A DNA stretch of 64,000 nucleotides from Hyphomicrobiaceae bacterium (GCA_022844275.1 JALHMB010000002.1:682001-746000); one strand, 5' to 3'. Shown: positions 1 to 8,985, numbered from the stretch's first letter. The notes: a model not told the origin generated them from the sequence alone. Made by a program: numbers and translations.

Positions 1-2
1 GC

Positions 3-386
3 GACGCACGCGCGGGCTATACGAGGCTAATCGCCGAGCGCGGCTGGCACATCGACCCTGAGGATCCGCTTGCGCTGGTGCTGCTCCCTGAGATGGACGG
101 CAGCCAGGAGGTTCCCGAGATCAGCGTCGGATGCTGGCAGATCCTCGGCAAGAGCCCGAGTGATCTGATGTGCGCCAAAAGCCGGATGATCGTCAAACGC
201 AAGGGCGAGGAACGGCCGGCCGTCGTGCCTTGTACGCTGCTGCCCTACGAGCGCGCATTCGAGATGGGCGCAACACTCAGCGAGGCGGCGCGCGCCGACG
301 GGGGCATGTTCGAGAGGGGCCACGTCAAGCTCTGCCACCCGCACTGTGCGAAATTCTGCGCGCTGGGTGGCGGAAGCTGTTCTTGA
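3..386 (+). CDS. C-terminal part of a probable radical SAM protein (5' end outside window)
   Basis: The open frame runs in from the left edge in frame 3, so the GTG at 78 in the ORF track is not a real start. What remains is the last 127 residues. The tail has a Cys-rich end (LCHPHCAKFC followed by GGGSCS) after a segment reading VVPCTLLPYERAFEMG. I recall this tail from alphaproteobacterial radical SAM proteins that carry the CxxxCxxC cluster at their N terminus, which would lie off the window; this is recognition from memory, not an alignment. It ends 283 bp before the YkgJ-type gene, with a dispersed repeat between. Function and substrate are unknown. Confidence 0.5.
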   Translation, partial: DARAGYTRLIAERGWHIDPEDPLALVLLPEMDGSQEVPEISVGCWQILGKSPSDLMCAKSRMIVKRKGEERPAVVPCTLLPYERAFEMGATLSEAARADGGMFERGHVKLCHPHCAKFCALGGGSCS

Positions 387-397
387 CTGGCCGAGAC

Positions 398-633
398 GCT
401 CGCGCCTTCGGCGCGAACAGGGCCTCAGGCCCTGTAACCCGATCGGGGGCCCCCCCGAACCCCCGCCTTTTGTGGATTTGGAGCGTGCCGCGAGCGAAAT
501 TGTCATAGAAGACGGGTGGGTCCGGGAGGGTGTCCCTCGTCGCGCCAAAGGCGCGCCACATGGATTCGGAGGTGCGGGGTCAAGCCGAAGGCATGCCAGA
601 GGCATGCGCCCCCGTCGCGCCACAGGCGCGAAG
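398..633. repeat. Composite hairpin repeat, family A, copy A1 (with an extra right arm)
   Basis: This gene-free stretch is occupied by a dispersed repeat. A left hairpin CGCGCCTTCGGCGCG (401-415) is followed by a GGGCCTCAGGCCC hairpin, a GGGGGCCCCCC block, an AT-richer core (CCTTTTGTGGATTTGGAGCG), then an inverted right arm ending in CGCGCCAAAGGCGCG. A further arm-like hairpin CGCGCCACAGGCGCG follows at about 615-630. The same arrangement recurs at about 51635 and 59386, with half copies near 27629, 31057 and 35195. It starts just after the stop of the upstream gene, so it may also act in 3' end formation; that part is inference. Confidence 0.75.
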
Positions 634-669
634 CGGATAGGCTGGTATCCGGCCAAGACCGGAGGGCGC

Positions 670-1479
670 ATGAGCGAGGTCACGAGACAGCAGCGTCGTC
701 GCGAGGCGCGGGAGCGGATCAAGGTCGGTCGCCATCTGCTCGGCCACGGCCTGCCTCTGCAACCCAGAACCTCCGAGATCGTGGCCATCGCGCAGGTCGT
801 GAAGGCCAAGCTCGATGAGGCCGGCAACGATCGGCGCGCGAGCGAGGCGGCGGAGCTCGCGCAGACACTGGGAGAGACCTCGCTCGCAGCGCGGCCGTCC
901 ACGCAGCAGAAGATCGCCTGCACGCGGGGGTGTAGCTACTGCTGCCATACGTTCGTCGCGATCACGCCGCCGGAGGTTTTCCGTCTCGCTGCGGCGGTGC
1001 GCGCCGGCCATGCGGCAGGCATGACACCCGATGTCGTTCGAGAGCGCGGGCGCGCGCAAATTGGCGTCAGCCCGGAGGCGCGGATTGGCGGCAAGCTCGC
1101 CTGTCCGCTGCTCGTCGACGGTGGCTGCTCGGTCTATCGATTTCGCCCGCTCGTCTGCCGGCAGGCGACGTCGCTCGACGTTGCCGTCTGCATCGACGAA
1201 TTCGAGGGGCGCAATCTCAATGCGCAGATTCCCATCTCGGGCGTGCATCTCCAGCACGCGAGCAACGCGCACATAACGCTGCTCGGCGCGATGCGGGCGA
1301 TGGGTTATGCGACGGACGCTCTGGAGCTCGCTGCCGCGCTGGACGCTGCTCTCGCACTGCCGGACGCGGAGGCGCGCTGGCTCAAGGGCGAAGACGTATT
1401 CGCGAGCGTGCCGCGGCAGGTCAAGCGCGAGGCGCGATTGGAGCAGGCCATCAGCCACGTCGCAGCGGCGCTAGTGTGA
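670..1479 (+). CDS. YkgJ-family cysteine cluster protein
   Basis: 269 residues from an ATG at 670 that has GGAGG (661-665) in front of it. The ORF track starts at 346, but those 108 extra residues are translated repeat A1 and are rejected. The protein has a Cys-rich core, C84-x3-C88-x2-C91-C92 (CTRGCSYCC), followed by C145 (CPLL), C153 (GCSVYRFRP), C163 and C174. This is the layout of the YkgJ / UPF0153 family, thought to bind Zn or an Fe-S cluster; the biochemical role is not established. The N-terminal 80 residues are helical and charged. Its 3' end overlaps repeat C1 and a bidirectional terminator separates it from mscL. Confidence 0.8.
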   Translation: MSEVTRQQRRREARERIKVGRHLLGHGLPLQPRTSEIVAIAQVVKAKLDEAGNDRRASEAAELAQTLGETSLAARPSTQQKIACTRGCSYCCHTFVAITPPEVFRLAAAVRAGHAAGMTPDVVRERGRAQIGVSPEARIGGKLACPLLVDGGCSVYRFRPLVCRQATSLDVAVCIDEFEGRNLNAQIPISGVHLQHASNAHITLLGAMRAMGYATDALELAAALDAALALPDAEARWLKGEDVFASVPRQVKREARLEQAISHVAAALV

Positions 1480-1525
1480 GATGCCAGCACCGAAGGCTGC
1501 GCGAACTTCGGAATCGGGACACTAG
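1471..1525. repeat. Short palindromic repeat, family C, copy C1
   Basis: Outer arms CTAGTG (1471-1476) and CACTAG (1520-1525) form a perfect inverted repeat around an inner stem CCGAAG...CTTCGG. The element overlaps the TGA of the YkgJ-type gene. A second copy with the same order of motifs, ending CGATCGGGACACTCGAG, overlaps the stop of the symporter gene near 8982. Confidence 0.6.
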
Positions 1526-1531
1526 CATCCT

Positions 1532-1560
1532 AAAGGGGCTCAGCGGCTGCCGAGCCCCTG
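1532..1560. terminator. Bidirectional terminator between the YkgJ-type gene and mscL
   Basis: GGGGCTC (1535-1541) pairs with GAGCCCC (1552-1558) across a 10-nt loop. On the minus strand the stem is followed by TTTA. It sits between two convergent genes. Confidence 0.65.
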
Positions 1561-1569
1561 AGAACGCGC

Positions 1570-1980
1570 CTACTTCTTGACGAGCGCGTCGCGGATTTCC
1601 TTGAGGTACTGCTCGGAGGGCGGCGGGGGAGGTGGCGGCGCGGCAGCCTGTTCCTTCTCGAAGCGCTGGCGGAGCATGTTGACGCCCTTGACCAGCATGA
1701 AGACCGCCCAGGCGATGATCACGAAGCTGATCACGTTGTTAAGGAAGACGCCGATATTCATGGTCACGGCTTCGCGACCGGCCTCGGCAGCGCGCAGCGG
1801 AATCTTGATGTCGGAGAAGTCGACGCCGCCCAAGACCATGCCGATCGGCGGCATGATGACGTCTTTGACCAGCGACGACACGATAGTGCCGAAGGCGCCA
1901 CCGATGATGATACCAATAGCCATGTCGAGGACGTTGCCCTTGAGGGCGAATTCCCGGAATTCATCGAGCAGTTTCTTCAT
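1570..1980 (-). CDS. mscL: Large-conductance mechanosensitive channel MscL
   Basis: 136 residues, the usual MscL length. It forms a homopentameric inner-membrane channel that opens under membrane tension in hypo-osmotic shock. The protein starts [21 protein letters not shown], the characteristic N-terminal amphipathic helix, followed by TM1 (about 15-45, with [17 protein letters not shown]), a periplasmic loop, TM2 (about 75-100) and a charged C-terminal bundle with a Pro run. The ATG at 1980 has GGAGG eight bases upstream; the ORF track's 216-residue version adds a meaningless N terminus. It is a single gene, convergent with the YkgJ-type gene. Confidence 0.95.
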   Translation of the reverse strand: MKKLLDEFREFALKGNVLDMAIGIIIGGAFGTIVSSLVKDVIMPPIGMVLGGVDFSDIKIPLRAAEAGREAVTMNIGVFLNNVISFVIIAWAVFMLVKGVNMLRQRFEKEQAAAPPPPPPPSEQYLKEIRDALVKK

Positions 1981-2347
1981 AGGTGGGTCCTCCACGTTGG
2001 CCCAAGCTGCCGCGACTGTCCGTATGCCAGTCATCCGGCACCGTTTCATCGCGCTCGACGGCATAACTATTTCATCCGCCGAGCGCGAATCACGCCTCGC
2101 ACGATAGGGGCTGCCATCCATCGCGGTAAAGAGGCGCGTACGGAATAGCCTTGGCCAGATCGGGTCCCGGCGCTGAACCCGGCACATAAACCGCTTTGGC
2201 GAACGGCCTGTTGCGCCCACCCGCGGCGCAAAGCAAGATGGCGCACGTACACAGCGAGAGCATCAGAACGGTCGCTGGCACGCGTCGCCCCGCAAATGGA
2301 GGTGGCAGGGAAACGTCAGCCCTGAGGGGCGCACCGCGGCTTGAGGC
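1981..2347. other. Gene-free divergent region between mscL and the hybrid kinase
   Basis: 367 bp between the divergent starts of mscL and the CrbS-like kinase. Frames here are shadows with no plausible domains. It must hold both promoters, but I see no confident -35/-10 pair, hairpin or repeat. Confidence 0.5.
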
Positions 2348-5300
2348 ATGATCGAAGCCTGGCAGGTCCTGACCCTGGCGCTTGGCTATGTCGGCCTGCT
2401 CTTTGCCGTGGCATGGTTCGGCGACCGCGTCATCCGCTCGCGCAAGGGCGGTAGCGGACGGCCAATCACTTACGCCCTGTCGCTCGCGGTCTACTGCACG
2501 TCCTGGACATTCTTCGGCAGTGTCGGCCTCGCCGCCTCGAGCGGCTACGACTTTATCCCGGTCTATCTCGGACCGATCCTGATGTTCGTGTTTGGCGTGC
2601 CGTTGATCCTGCGCATCGTGCGGATCGCGAAAAGCCAGAACCTGACCTCGGTCGCCGACTTCATTGCCGCGCGCTACGGCAAGAGCCAGGCCGTCGCTGC
2701 GATCGCAACGGTCGTCTCGGTGCTCGGCGCGCTTCCCTACATCGCGCTCCAGCTCAAGGCCGCGTCGATCTCCATCGAGACTTTGCTCGGACCAACCCCG
2801 TTCAAGGATCTCGCGGTATTCGGCCTCGATACGGCTCTCGTCATCGCGCTCGCGCTCGCCGTCTTCGCCGTGCTCTTCGGCACCCGCCACATCGATGCCA
2901 CTGAGCATCAGGACGGACTCATGCTGGCTATCGCCGCGGAGTCGCTCGTCAAGCTCACGGCCTTCCTTGCCGTCGGTGCCTTCGTGATTTTCGTGATGTT
3001 CGGCGGGGCGTCTGGCTTCCTCAGCCATGTACGCGCCAACAGCGAGGTTGCGAACATCTTCGCGAAGGGGCCGAGCGGTAGCACCTGGGTAACGGTAACA
3101 ATGCTGAGCTTCGTGTGTATCATTCTGCTGCCACGCCAGTTCCATGTCACGGTCGTCGAGAACAACGCGGAATCCGAGATCCGTCGTGCCTCATGGCTGT
3201 TCCCGACGTACCTCGTGCTCATCAATATATTCGTGGTGCCGATCGCGATCGCAGGGCTGCTGTTCCTGCCGCACTTCAGCGTCGCACCGGACATGTTCGT
3301 GCTGGCGCTGCCCATGTGGGCCGGTGCCGACTCGCTCGCCATGATCGCCTTCATCGGCGGACTTTCAGCGGCGACCGCCATGGTGATCGTCGAGTCCGTC
3401 GCGCTCGCCATCATGGTCTGCAACGGTCTCATCGTGCCGTGGCTGCTGCGGCGACGGTACGATGCCATGGCGGCGGACGTGGACATGAGCCGCGACCTGC
3501 TCCTGATCCGGCGTGTCTCGATCTTCGCCGTGATCCTGCTCGGCTACATGGTGCATCGGGCGCTGGGCCAGGTGCAGGCGCTGGCTGCGATCGGCCTCAT
3601 TGCCTTCGCGGCAATCGCTCAGCTCGCGCCGGCCTTCTTCATGGGCCTCATCTGGCGCCGTGGGACGGCGCGCGGCGCCATTGCGGGCATTCTCTTAGGC
3701 TTTGCCATCTGGGCCTATACGCTGCTGCTGCCCTGGGTGGCGCGGGCCGGCTGGCTCCCCATGAGCCTCGTCGCGGACGGACCTTATGGTTTGGGCTTCC
3801 TGCGTCCGCAGGCTCTCTTTTATCTTCAGTTCGAGCCGCTCACGCATGGCGTGCTCTGGAGCCTCATCGCCAACGTCACGGCTTATGTGTTCGTCTCGCT
3901 CCTGCGCGCGCCCGAGCCGATCGAACGCATGCAGGCGCAGATCTTCGGCGCCGCCGATCCTCCGCTCGCCGAGCCGAACCCTTCGTTCCGCCTGTGGCGC
4001 ACCGCCGTCACGGTCGGCGATCTCAAGCACACGGTCGTGCGCTATCTTGGAAGCGAGCGCGCCGAGCGCTCCTTCGCCGAGTACGAGGCCTCGCGCGCGA
4101 CACCCCTGGTCCCGCAGGCGGAAGCCGACATCAACGTCCTGCGATTCACGGAGCACCTGCTGACGAGCGCGATCGGCGCCGCCTCGGCTCGGCTCGTGCT
4201 GTCGCTGCTGCTGAGGCGCGGCAACGTCTCGGGACAGTCCGCGCTGCGGCTCCTCGATGATGCCTCCGAGGCATTGCAATACAACCGCGACCTGCTGCAG
4301 TCCGCGCTCGACCAGGTCCGCCATGGTCTCGGTGTCTTCGACCGCGACATGCGGCTCATCTGCTGGAACCGGCAATATCGCGAGCTGCTCAATCTGCCGG
4401 AGGACCTTGTCGCGGTGGGCGTGCCGCTCGAGCGCATACTGAGGGCACGCGCGTCGCGCGGCGACTTCGGGCCGGGAGCGCCGGAGGACCATGTCAAGGA
4501 CCGCTTCACGCGGCTCGCCGTGACGCGCGAGACCTTCCTCGATCATCTCGCCCCCATGAGGCGCATCATCGAGATCCGAACTTCGTCCATGCCGCAGGGC
4601 GGCATCGTCACGACCTATCTCGACATAACGGATCAAGTCGCGGCCTCCGAAGCGCTCGCCCGGGCGAACGAGACGCTGGAGCGGCGGGTCGCGGAGCGCA
4701 CGGCCGAGCTCGTCAGAGTGAACGAAGCCCTGAGCGAGGCCAATCTCACCAAGGCACGCTTCCTCGCAGCCGCCAGCCACGATCTCCTGCAGCCGCTCAA
4801 CGCCGCCCGCCTCTATGCGTCGAGCCTCATCGAGCGAACGTTGCCGGAGGAAGACCAGCGCCTGGCGCACAATGTCGACACCTCACTCGATGCCGTCGAG
4901 GAAATCCTCGGTGCCTTGCTTGATATCTCGCGGCTCGATGCCGGCAAGCTCGAGCCGGAAATGCGCTCGGTCGCGCTTGGCGAGCTCATGTCGCAACTCG
5001 CGCTCGCCTTCGAGCCCGTGGCACGCGCAAAGGGATTGGAGCTCCGCGTCGTTCCGTCCCGCGCGCTCGTGCATTCGGATCCGCGGCTCCTGCGGCGCGT
5101 GCTGCAGAACCTGCTTTCCAATGCGATCAAGTATACGCCCCGCGGCAGGGTGTTGTTCGGCGTGCGGCCGCGCGGGAACCGCGTCGAAATCCAGGTCTGC
5201 GATACGGGGCCTGGCATCGAACCCGCCCAGCAGGCGCTCGTATTCAAGGAGTTTCATCGTCTTGCGGAGACGGCGGCCACGGAGCGCGGGCTCGGTCTCG

Positions 5301-5848
5301 GGTTATCTATCGTCGAGCGCATGGGGCGCGTGCTCGAAGCTCCCATAAGACTTCGCTCGACGCCGGGGAAAGGATCGCTCTTCTCAGTCAGCCTGCCTCG
5401 TGCATACGGCGTCGCGGTCCGCCGCCGCGCCGCGGACATGCCGCTCGCCGTCGGCGATATCCGTAATCTGCGAGTCCTCTGCATCGACAATGAGAGTGAT
5501 GTTCTCGACGGCATGCGCACGCTGCTCGATGGCTGGGGCTGCCGGTCTGTGATGGCGGCGAGCACCAACGAGGCACTGGCGCGGCTCGCGGAGATGGATC
5601 TGCCGCCGAGTGTGATCCTCGCCGACTATCATCTCCACGCTGAGACCGGCGTCGAGGCGGTAAAGGCCATCGCGGGGGCACTCGGCCGCGATGTACCGGG
5701 CGTCATCATCACCGCGGATCGCTCGCTGGAAGTGCAGCGCGAGGTGCGCGCGCTCGGTCTCGTCCTGCTGCGTAAGCCATTGAAGGCCGCCCAGCTCCGC
5801 GCCATCCTCTCGCGCATCTCGACACAGACGCGGGTCGCCGCAGAATAA
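2348..5848 (+). CDS. Symporter-fused hybrid sensor histidine kinase, CrbS-like
   Basis: 1166 residues. About 1-520 is a sodium:solute symporter (SLC5/PutP-like) domain with many membrane helices. A linker leads to a PAS domain (about 650-755), a short coiled coil (ETLERRVAERTAELVRVNE), HisKA with phospho-acceptor His near 811 in ASHDLLQPL, HATPase with N box (LLSNAIKYTPRG) and G boxes (DTGPGIE, GLGLGLSI), and a C-terminal receiver (about 1043-1160) with Asp in ILADYHL. This architecture matches CrbS of Vibrio and MxtR of Pseudomonas, sensors of the acetate switch. The convergent LuxR-type regulator and the symporter pair downstream support that role. Whether the symporter domain transports or only senses is not visible. 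The specific ligand is inference. Confidence 0.85.
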   Translation: MIEAWQVLTLALGYVGLLFAVAWFGDRVIRSRKGGSGRPITYALSLAVYCTSWTFFGSVGLAASSGYDFIPVYLGPILMFVFGVPLILRIVRIAKSQNLTSVADFIAARYGKSQAVAAIATVVSVLGALPYIALQLKAASISIETLLGPTPFKDLAVFGLDTALVIALALAVFAVLFGTRHIDATEHQDGLMLAIAAESLVKLTAFLAVGAFVIFVMFGGASGFLSHVRANSEVANIFAKGPSGSTWVTVTMLSFVCIILLPRQFHVTVVENNAESEIRRASWLFPTYLVLINIFVVPIAIAGLLFLPHFSVAPDMFVLALPMWAGADSLAMIAFIGGLSAATAMVIVESVALAIMVCNGLIVPWLLRRRYDAMAADVDMSRDLLLIRRVSIFAVILLGYMVHRALGQVQALAAIGLIAFAAIAQLAPAFFMGLIWRRGTARGAIAGILLGFAIWAYTLLLPWVARAGWLPMSLVADGPYGLGFLRPQALFYLQFEPLTHGVLWSLIANVTAYVFVSLLRAPEPIERMQAQIFGAADPPLAEPNPSFRLWRTAVTVGDLKHTVVRYLGSERAERSFAEYEASRATPLVPQAEADINVLRFTEHLLTSAIGAASARLVLSLLLRRGNVSGQSALRLLDDASEALQYNRDLLQSALDQVRHGLGVFDRDMRLICWNRQYRELLNLPEDLVAVGVPLERILRARASRGDFGPGAPEDHVKDRFTRLAVTRETFLDHLAPMRRIIEIRTSSMPQGGIVTTYLDITDQVAASEALARANETLERRVAERTAELVRVNEALSEANLTKARFLAAASHDLLQPLNAARLYASSLIERTLPEEDQRLAHNVDTSLDAVEEILGALLDISRLDAGKLEPEMRSVALGELMSQLALAFEPVARAKGLELRVVPSRALVHSDPRLLRRVLQNLLSNAIKYTPRGRVLFGVRPRGNRVEIQVCDTGPGIEPAQQALVFKEFHRLAETAATERGLGLGLSIVERMGRVLEAPIRLRSTPGKGSLFSVSLPRAYGVAVRRRAADMPLAVGDIRNLRVLCIDNESDVLDGMRTLLDGWGCRSVMAASTNEALARLAEMDLPPSVILADYHLHAETGVEAVKAIAGALGRDVPGVIITADRSLEVQREVRALGLVLLRKPLKAAQLRAILSRISTQTRVAAE

Positions 5849-5853
5849 GCGCA

Positions 5854-6507
5854 TTAAGCCTTGTGGCTGCGCCAATCGCCCTCGATGCGATTGATGGCGA
5901 TCACGGCTTGCGTGCGGCTGTCGACGTCGAGCTTCTGGAGGATAGCCGAGACGTGGGCCTTGATCGTCGCTTCCGAAACGCCGAGCTGAAAGGCGATCTG
6001 CTTGTTGAGCAGGCCCTGGCCGAGCATCATGAGGACGCGGACTTGCTGCGGTGTCAGGGTTGAAAGGCGCGCCACCACGTCGTCCGCGTCGGGATCGGCA
6101 GGGCGGGAAAGCTCGATGTCCGACGGCACCCAGATGCCGCCGCCGAGGACGGTTTCAACGGCCGTGCGGATCTCGTCGACGGAGAGCGACTTCGGCACAT
6201 ATCCGGATGCGCCGAACTCCATACACTTGCGGATGATCTCAGGATCGTCATGGGCCGAGACGACGACAACGGGAATGTCGGGATGCTGGGCGCGCAGGAG
6301 AAGCAGACCCGACAGTCCGCGGACACCCGGCATGGCGAGATCGAGCAGCACGAGGTCCGTGTCGGACCGCTCAGCAATGAGCGCCTCGAGATCGGCGAGG
6401 GAGGCGGCCTGGTCGAAGCGCGCGTCGCGGATGGCCGAGTGCAGCGCCTGGGTGAGGGCGCCACGAAACAGCGGATGATCATCCACGATGATAATGCGGT
6501 GTGCCAC
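5854..6507 (-). CDS. NarL/LuxR-family response regulator, CrbR-like
   Basis: 217 residues from a GTG at 6507, reading VAHRIIIVDDHPLFRGAL. The ORF track start at 6579 adds 24 residues before a normal receiver start, so I prefer the GTG. The receiver (about 1-120) has the acidic pair in VDDHP and a phospho-Asp near 54 in LLDLAMPG. The C-terminal LuxR helix-turn-helix (about 150-210) reads LTPQQVRVLMMLGQGLLNKQIA. It ends 5 bp from the stop of the CrbS-like kinase, in convergent orientation, and is divergent from the DUF4212/symporter pair. By analogy with CrbR/ErdR it would control acetate uptake and activation genes; acs itself is not in this window. Confidence 0.85.
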   Translation of the reverse strand: MAHRIIIVDDHPLFRGALTQALHSAIRDARFDQAASLADLEALIAERSDTDLVLLDLAMPGVRGLSGLLLLRAQHPDIPVVVVSAHDDPEIIRKCMEFGASGYVPKSLSVDEIRTAVETVLGGGIWVPSDIELSRPADPDADDVVARLSTLTPQQVRVLMMLGQGLLNKQIAFQLGVSEATIKAHVSAILQKLDVDSRTQAVIAINRIEGDWRSHKA

Positions 6508-6796
6508 CGACCCAGCCTCGATCGAGGTTGCAACGCACCGGACGACTGCCTTGCGCTGCCCGGTCCGCGGCATCTTCAACAGGAGCGAGGTGAAGAACTA
6601 GCGCGTTTCCACGGTCTTGGCTAACATTTGCGGGGATGACGGCGCCATCGTAAGCGATTGTCGGGCGTATCTCAGGGCGGCTTGTGCAACCTTAGTCGCC
6701 GTATCCCGACCACAATGGGGGAACATCTCTCGGTTCGCGAGTTTCTGCGGTGCATATGGCTTCCGCGATCGGGGGACACCAGATGGAGATTGGCGC
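6508..6796. promoter_or_regulatory. Divergent promoter region, crbR-like / DUF4212 operon
   Basis: 289 bp between divergent genes. It must contain the start sites for the response regulator and for the symporter pair. I could not identify a reliable promoter or operator; a sigma54-like match was rejected on spacing. Confidence 0.4.
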
Positions 6797-7057
6797 ATGA
6801 TCGAGCGCAAGGAGCGTCGACCCTACTGGCGGCACACCAAATGGCAGATGATGGCGAGCCTGCTGCCCTTTCTCCTCGTTGTTCTCGTGCTTCCCTTTTA
6901 TGCCGAGCAACTCAATGGTACCCGCGTGATCGGCTTTCCATGGGGCTACTTCCTTCTTGCGCACGGTGTCGGCGTCCTCGCCTTGATCACTGTCGCCTCC
7001 TTCGCGAACCGCCAGGACGTCATCGATCGCTGGCACGGGGCCCATGAGGACGGCTGA
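6797..7057 (+). CDS. DUF4212 small subunit of a sodium/substrate symporter
   Basis: 86 residues from ATG 6797, preceded by GGAGAT. The ORF track start at 6617 is too early. The sequence has a basic N terminus with the W-rich segment YWRHTKWQMMASLL, then two membrane helices (about 20-38 and 48-67). This is the DUF4212 pattern, a small protein almost always encoded immediately before a VC_2705-type sodium:solute symporter. That gene follows 86 bp downstream. It probably assembles with the large subunit in the inner membrane. In Vibrio and Pseudomonas the pair is part of the CrbS/CrbR acetate regulon, which fits the neighbours here. Confidence 0.8.
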   Translation: MIERKERRPYWRHTKWQMMASLLPFLLVVLVLPFYAEQLNGTRVIGFPWGYFLLAHGVGVLALITVASFANRQDVIDRWHGAHEDG

Positions 7058-7143
7058 GGACGGGGGGAGCGCCCGCTCTCCATCTCAAGGCTAGGACCAG
7101 CGGCGGGCTGTGCGCCCGCTCCAAGAGCCGATCCGGATCGCCG

Positions 7144-8985
7144 ATGTCCCTCACGCCAAGCCGCCATCTCGTCAATCCGCTGCTGGGTGTCTATTTCGGC
7201 ATCTTCTCGAGCCTCCTCATCGGCATCGTGCTGATGGCACTCATGCTCGAGCAACTTGGCATCGAAGACCATATGCTGCGCCTGCTTATCGCAGGTGGAC
7301 TTGCCACGCTGGTTTCCGGGCTCGCGCTTGCGACGCGCTCGAATACCGTCTCCGAGCTGCTCTTTGCGGGCCGGCGGGTGCCGGCTGTGTTCACCGGCCT
7401 CACGCTCACGGTGACGTTGCTTGGTGGCACGACGCTCGCGGCACTGCCCGGACTCTTCTATCTCATAGGTTTCGACGCGCTCTTTCTGACCGTCGGAATG
7501 ACGACCGGGCTCGTCGTTTTCGCCATCCTCATCGCGCCCTATATGCGCAAGTTTGGCGCCTACTCCGTCCCGGCCTATCTCGGATTGCGCTTTGCAAGCC
7601 CGATGCTGCGCGTCGTCGCGGCAGCCGTTGCGAGCGTGCCGCTCCTCCTGCTCATCGTCGCCGAGCTAAAGGTCGCGTTGATGGCGGGGAGCTGGCTTAC
7701 CGAGCTTTCGCCGTTCGCGCTGACCATCTCGATATCGTTCGTGCTGGTGCTCGTGCTGGCGAGCGGGGGCCTGCGCTCTGTGAGCTGGACGAGCGCCGCT
7801 CAGGCCATCGTCATGCTGCTCGCCGTGCTGATCCCCGTGATGATCATCGCGATACTCATGTCGCATTTGCCCGTTCCGCAGCTCAGCCACGGACGGATCA
7901 CGCGGGCGCTGCTGCGCGCCGAGATCACGCAGAACATCCCCGAGATATTTGCCGATGCCTTCGCTTTCGATCTGCCGGGGGCCGGCTTCGAGGCGGCAAC
8001 GCGTCGCTTCGCCACACCCTTCGCCAACATCGGGCAGGGAGCGTTCGTTCTGTCGGTCCTGTCGATCATGGCGGGCGTTGCGGGACAGCCATCGCTCATC
8101 TCACGGATCGGCGCGACCCCCGGCGTTTATGCAACACGAAAGTCCGTTGCCTGGGCCATCTGCATTGCCGGACTGATTTTCCTGACGATGTCGGCCGTCG
8201 GTGTTTTCCTGCGCGAGACGGCGATGACGAATATCGCAGGATTGCCGGCGGGCCAGCTACCGGGCTGGATGTCCACTCTCGTCGGGCACGAGTGGGCGAG
8301 CATTGATACGGGGACGGCGCGGCTGACCATGTCGAGCTTCGCCATACGCCGCGATGCCGCGCTCGTCGTGCTGGCGGTTGCCAACGAAGTACCGGCGGCT
8401 CTCGTCTATACGATCATAGCCGGCGTGCTGGCGGCAGCACTCGCTGCTGCCGCAACGGGCCTCGCCACGCTCGGCACGATCCTGGCGGAGGATATCGTCA
8501 ACGGCCTGAACAGCGAGTTGGTGGCCGACGGCCCGCGCGGGATGATCCTGCGCCTCTCATTCGTCGCCCTCGTCGTCTTCGGCGCCTGGCTGGCCCTCGT
8601 GGCCCCTGGCGATCCGCTGGAGTTGCTCATGTGGTCGCTGGCGCTCAGTGGCTCGACGCTTTTTCCGGTGCTGCTATTGTCCATCTGGTGGAAGCGCGGC
8701 AATGGCTGGGGCGCGATGGCCGGGCTCCTCGCGGGGTTTACCGCCGCCATCCTAGGCATATTGAGCGGCGATCTCGCCCAGTACGGGCTTGTCGGGCCGA
8801 TGGCGGCTGCGGTCGGAGCGCCGGTCGCCTTTATAGCGATGGGGGCCGGCAGCCTGCTCACGCCGCCGCCGGGGCGCCACGTGCTGGAGCTGGTCAGGGA
8901 TTTACGCGTGCCGGGCGGCGATACTCTTTATGATCGCGAAATGCGCCAGATGCTCGTGGAGCGGCGCCGCAATACCGGCGGCTAG
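7144..8985 (+). CDS. Sodium:solute symporter, VC_2705 / acetate permease-like
   Basis: 613 residues with about 13-14 predicted membrane helices. The SSS family signature region is visible as TRSNTVSELLFAGRRVPAVF followed by LTLTVTLLGGTTLAALPG, typical of the large subunit that pairs with DUF4212. It probably imports a short monocarboxylate such as acetate with Na+; the substrate is inference from the CrbS/CrbR-like neighbours. The C terminus is short and charged and ends in MLVERRRNTGG. The stop codon lies inside repeat C2. It is distinct from the symporter domain fused to the kinase, so the locus holds two separate SSS domains. Confidence 0.85.
   Translation: MSLTPSRHLVNPLLGVYFGIFSSLLIGIVLMALMLEQLGIEDHMLRLLIAGGLATLVSGLALATRSNTVSELLFAGRRVPAVFTGLTLTVTLLGGTTLAALPGLFYLIGFDALFLTVGMTTGLVVFAILIAPYMRKFGAYSVPAYLGLRFASPMLRVVAAAVASVPLLLLIVAELKVALMAGSWLTELSPFALTISISFVLVLVLASGGLRSVSWTSAAQAIVMLLAVLIPVMIIAILMSHLPVPQLSHGRITRALLRAEITQNIPEIFADAFAFDLPGAGFEAATRRFATPFANIGQGAFVLSVLSIMAGVAGQPSLISRIGATPGVYATRKSVAWAICIAGLIFLTMSAVGVFLRETAMTNIAGLPAGQLPGWMSTLVGHEWASIDTGTARLTMSSFAIRRDAALVVLAVANEVPAALVYTIIAGVLAAALAAAATGLATLGTILAEDIVNGLNSELVADGPRGMILRLSFVALVVFGAWLALVAPGDPLELLMWSLALSGSTLFPVLLLSIWWKRGNGWGAMAGLLAGFTAAILGILSGDLAQYGLVGPMAAAVGAPVAFIAMGAGSLLTPPPGRHVLELVRDLRVPGGDTLYDREMRQMLVERRRNTGG

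Noticed and set aside
3115-4260. 381-residue plus-strand ORF and overlapping minus-strand ORFs inside the CrbS-like gene
   Set aside because: Arg/Ala/His-rich shadow frames of the kinase gene.
6621-6640. Sigma54-like TGGC...TTGC in the crbR/DUF4212 region
   Set aside because: The gap between the two elements is one base too short for a -24/-12 promoter.
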